5,726 nucleotides of DNA, taken from Pseudomonadota bacterium (GTDB lineage: Bacteria; Pseudomonadota; Gammaproteobacteria; Burkholderiales; Thiobacillaceae). Where the stretch lies: assembly GCA_021802595.1 (NCBI GenBank), contig JAJZRT010000276.1, positions 1-5,726 on the forward strand, given 5' to 3'. The notes below the pieces were generated by a model. That model saw only the letters and a program-made list of their open reading frames with translations. It did not search any database and was not told where the DNA came from. Position numbers and translations under genes: made by a program. Positions 5,277 through 5,726 of this stretch are shown piece by piece; positions within the stretch are counted from its first letter, which is position 1, and each line of letters opens with the position of its first letter.

Positions 5277-5282
5277 CACACT

Positions 5283-5310
5283 TTTATAGAATCTTGTGGT
5301 GAAAGTGCAA
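5283..5310 (-). promoter_or_regulatory. Sigma70-type promoter of the HiPIP gene
   Basis: On the minus strand, TTGCAC (5310-5305) and TATAAA (5288-5283) are 16 bases apart, a good match to the -35 and -10 consensus. Transcription would start near 5276, giving a leader of about 90 bases before the HiPIP start codon. The promoter lies in the gap after the antiporter gene, so the HiPIP gene can be expressed independently of it. Confidence 0.65.
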
Positions 5311-5361
5311 GGCGGGTCGCTGCTCAGCTCGTTTTGTTCGGCCTGGCGAACTGGCGCACAC

Positions 5362-5726
5362 TCATGGCGGGGGCGGACGCTTCCGGTAAGCTGAAAACAG
5401 GCTCATCAGCGGCTTGACGCTGGTGCCATGGACGAGAATGGATAGCGAGACCGCTATCAGCGTCAACTGGATCAGATCCAGCGCCAGCTCCTCGGGGAGG
5501 CCATGCTGGATGGCGAACATCAGGTAGTACAGCGAGCCGATGCCGCGCACCCCGAACCAACCGACCATGCTGCGTGTCGGCCACAACGTGCGCGTGCCCA
5601 ACAAGCCAACGAGGACACTGACCGGGCGCGCCACCATGAACAGGAACAGCGCAAGTCCCACTGCCCGCCAGCTCCAGGAATCGAGAAACAGCGTGCCGCC
5701 GATCAGCAGGACGAGCACCAATTCCG
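5362..5726 (-). CDS. CPA1-type cation/proton antiporter, C-terminal fragment
   Basis: The frame enters from the right edge and ends at TGA (5364-5362); about 120 residues are visible and the start lies outside. Hydrophobic segments cover roughly five stretches, separated by short loops. The motif MVARPVSVL, and then GWFGVRGIGSLYYL followed by AIQHGLP, is typical of the last membrane helices of NhaP-like Na+/H+ or K+/H+ antiporters of the CPA1 family, which exchange cytoplasmic cations for protons across the inner membrane. The tail after the last helix (HGTSVKPLMSLF) is very short and ends in RKRPPPP, so there is no cytoplasmic TrkA-C-like regulatory domain. Ion specificity cannot be told from this part. 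No clear terminator follows; the HiPIP gene lies 176 bases downstream with its own promoter. Confidence 0.88.
   Translation of the reverse strand, partial: ELVLVLLIGGTLFLDSWSWRAVGLALFLFMVARPVSVLVGLLGTRTLWPTRSMVGWFGVRGIGSLYYLMFAIQHGLPEELALDLIQLTLIAVSLSILVHGTSVKPLMSLFSAYRKRPPPP

Noticed and set aside
5186..5281. In-frame 32-codon extension upstream of the HiPIP
   Set aside because: Its start lies at or before the predicted transcript start, and the internal ATG at 5185 has a strong ribosome binding site and standard Tat leader length.
1..5726. Mobile element, CRISPR array, toxin-antitoxin or defence system
   Set aside because: No transposase, integrase, terminal repeats with target duplications, spaced direct repeats or toxin-antitoxin-like gene pairs were found on either strand.

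Overview
The window looks like chromosome of a GC-rich Gram-negative bacterium of the Pseudomonadota, most likely a beta- or gammaproteobacterium. This is inferred from three things: the lipoboxes and Tat-type export signals, the families present (DUF3309, CsbD, CPA1 antiporter, high-potential iron-sulfur protein, beta/gamma-crystallin-like secreted protein), and uniformly GC-rich codon use. Nothing resembling a phage, transposon, integron or CRISPR array is visible. The genus cannot be named from the sequence alone.

Layout. The left edge (1-100, minus) holds the first 33 codons of a secreted beta/gamma-crystallin-like protein. A 300-base divergent region with stem-loops and palindromes follows. 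A plus-strand run comes next: a small collagen-like lipoprotein (401-682), a 51-residue DUF3309 membrane peptide (711-866) and a phospholipase D/cardiolipin-synthase-like lipoprotein with two HKD motifs (933-2342). After a convergent intergenic region with two stem-loops, everything to the right end is on the minus strand. It contains a LapA-like two-helix membrane protein with a coiled-coil tail (2498-2965), an exported protein of unknown function with one cysteine pair (3132-4103), a small zinc-ribbon-like protein (4123-4332), a CsbD-family stress protein (4332-4544), a Tat-exported and apparently lipid-anchored high-potential iron-sulfur protein (4802-5185), and the C-terminal end of a CPA1-type cation/proton antiporter (5362-5726).

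How the parts fit. Nearly every product is envelope-targeted (lipoprotein, signal peptide, membrane helices) or belongs to a stress-associated family (CsbD). The window therefore reads as an envelope/general-stress neighbourhood rather than a metabolic operon. Reading in the direction of transcription, csbD-like, zinc-ribbon and unknown exported gene form a probable three-gene transcript; the first two overlap in a TGATG junction. The iron-sulfur protein has its own good sigma70-type promoter.

The points most worth a second look are: a perfect 20-bp inverted repeat inside the phospholipase D-like gene; the combined Tat and lipobox signal of the iron-sulfur protein, plus its folded leader; the collagen-like lipoprotein built on a 36-bp tandem duplication; and the translationally coupled CsbD/zinc-ribbon pair. 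No clear new defence or mobile system was found.
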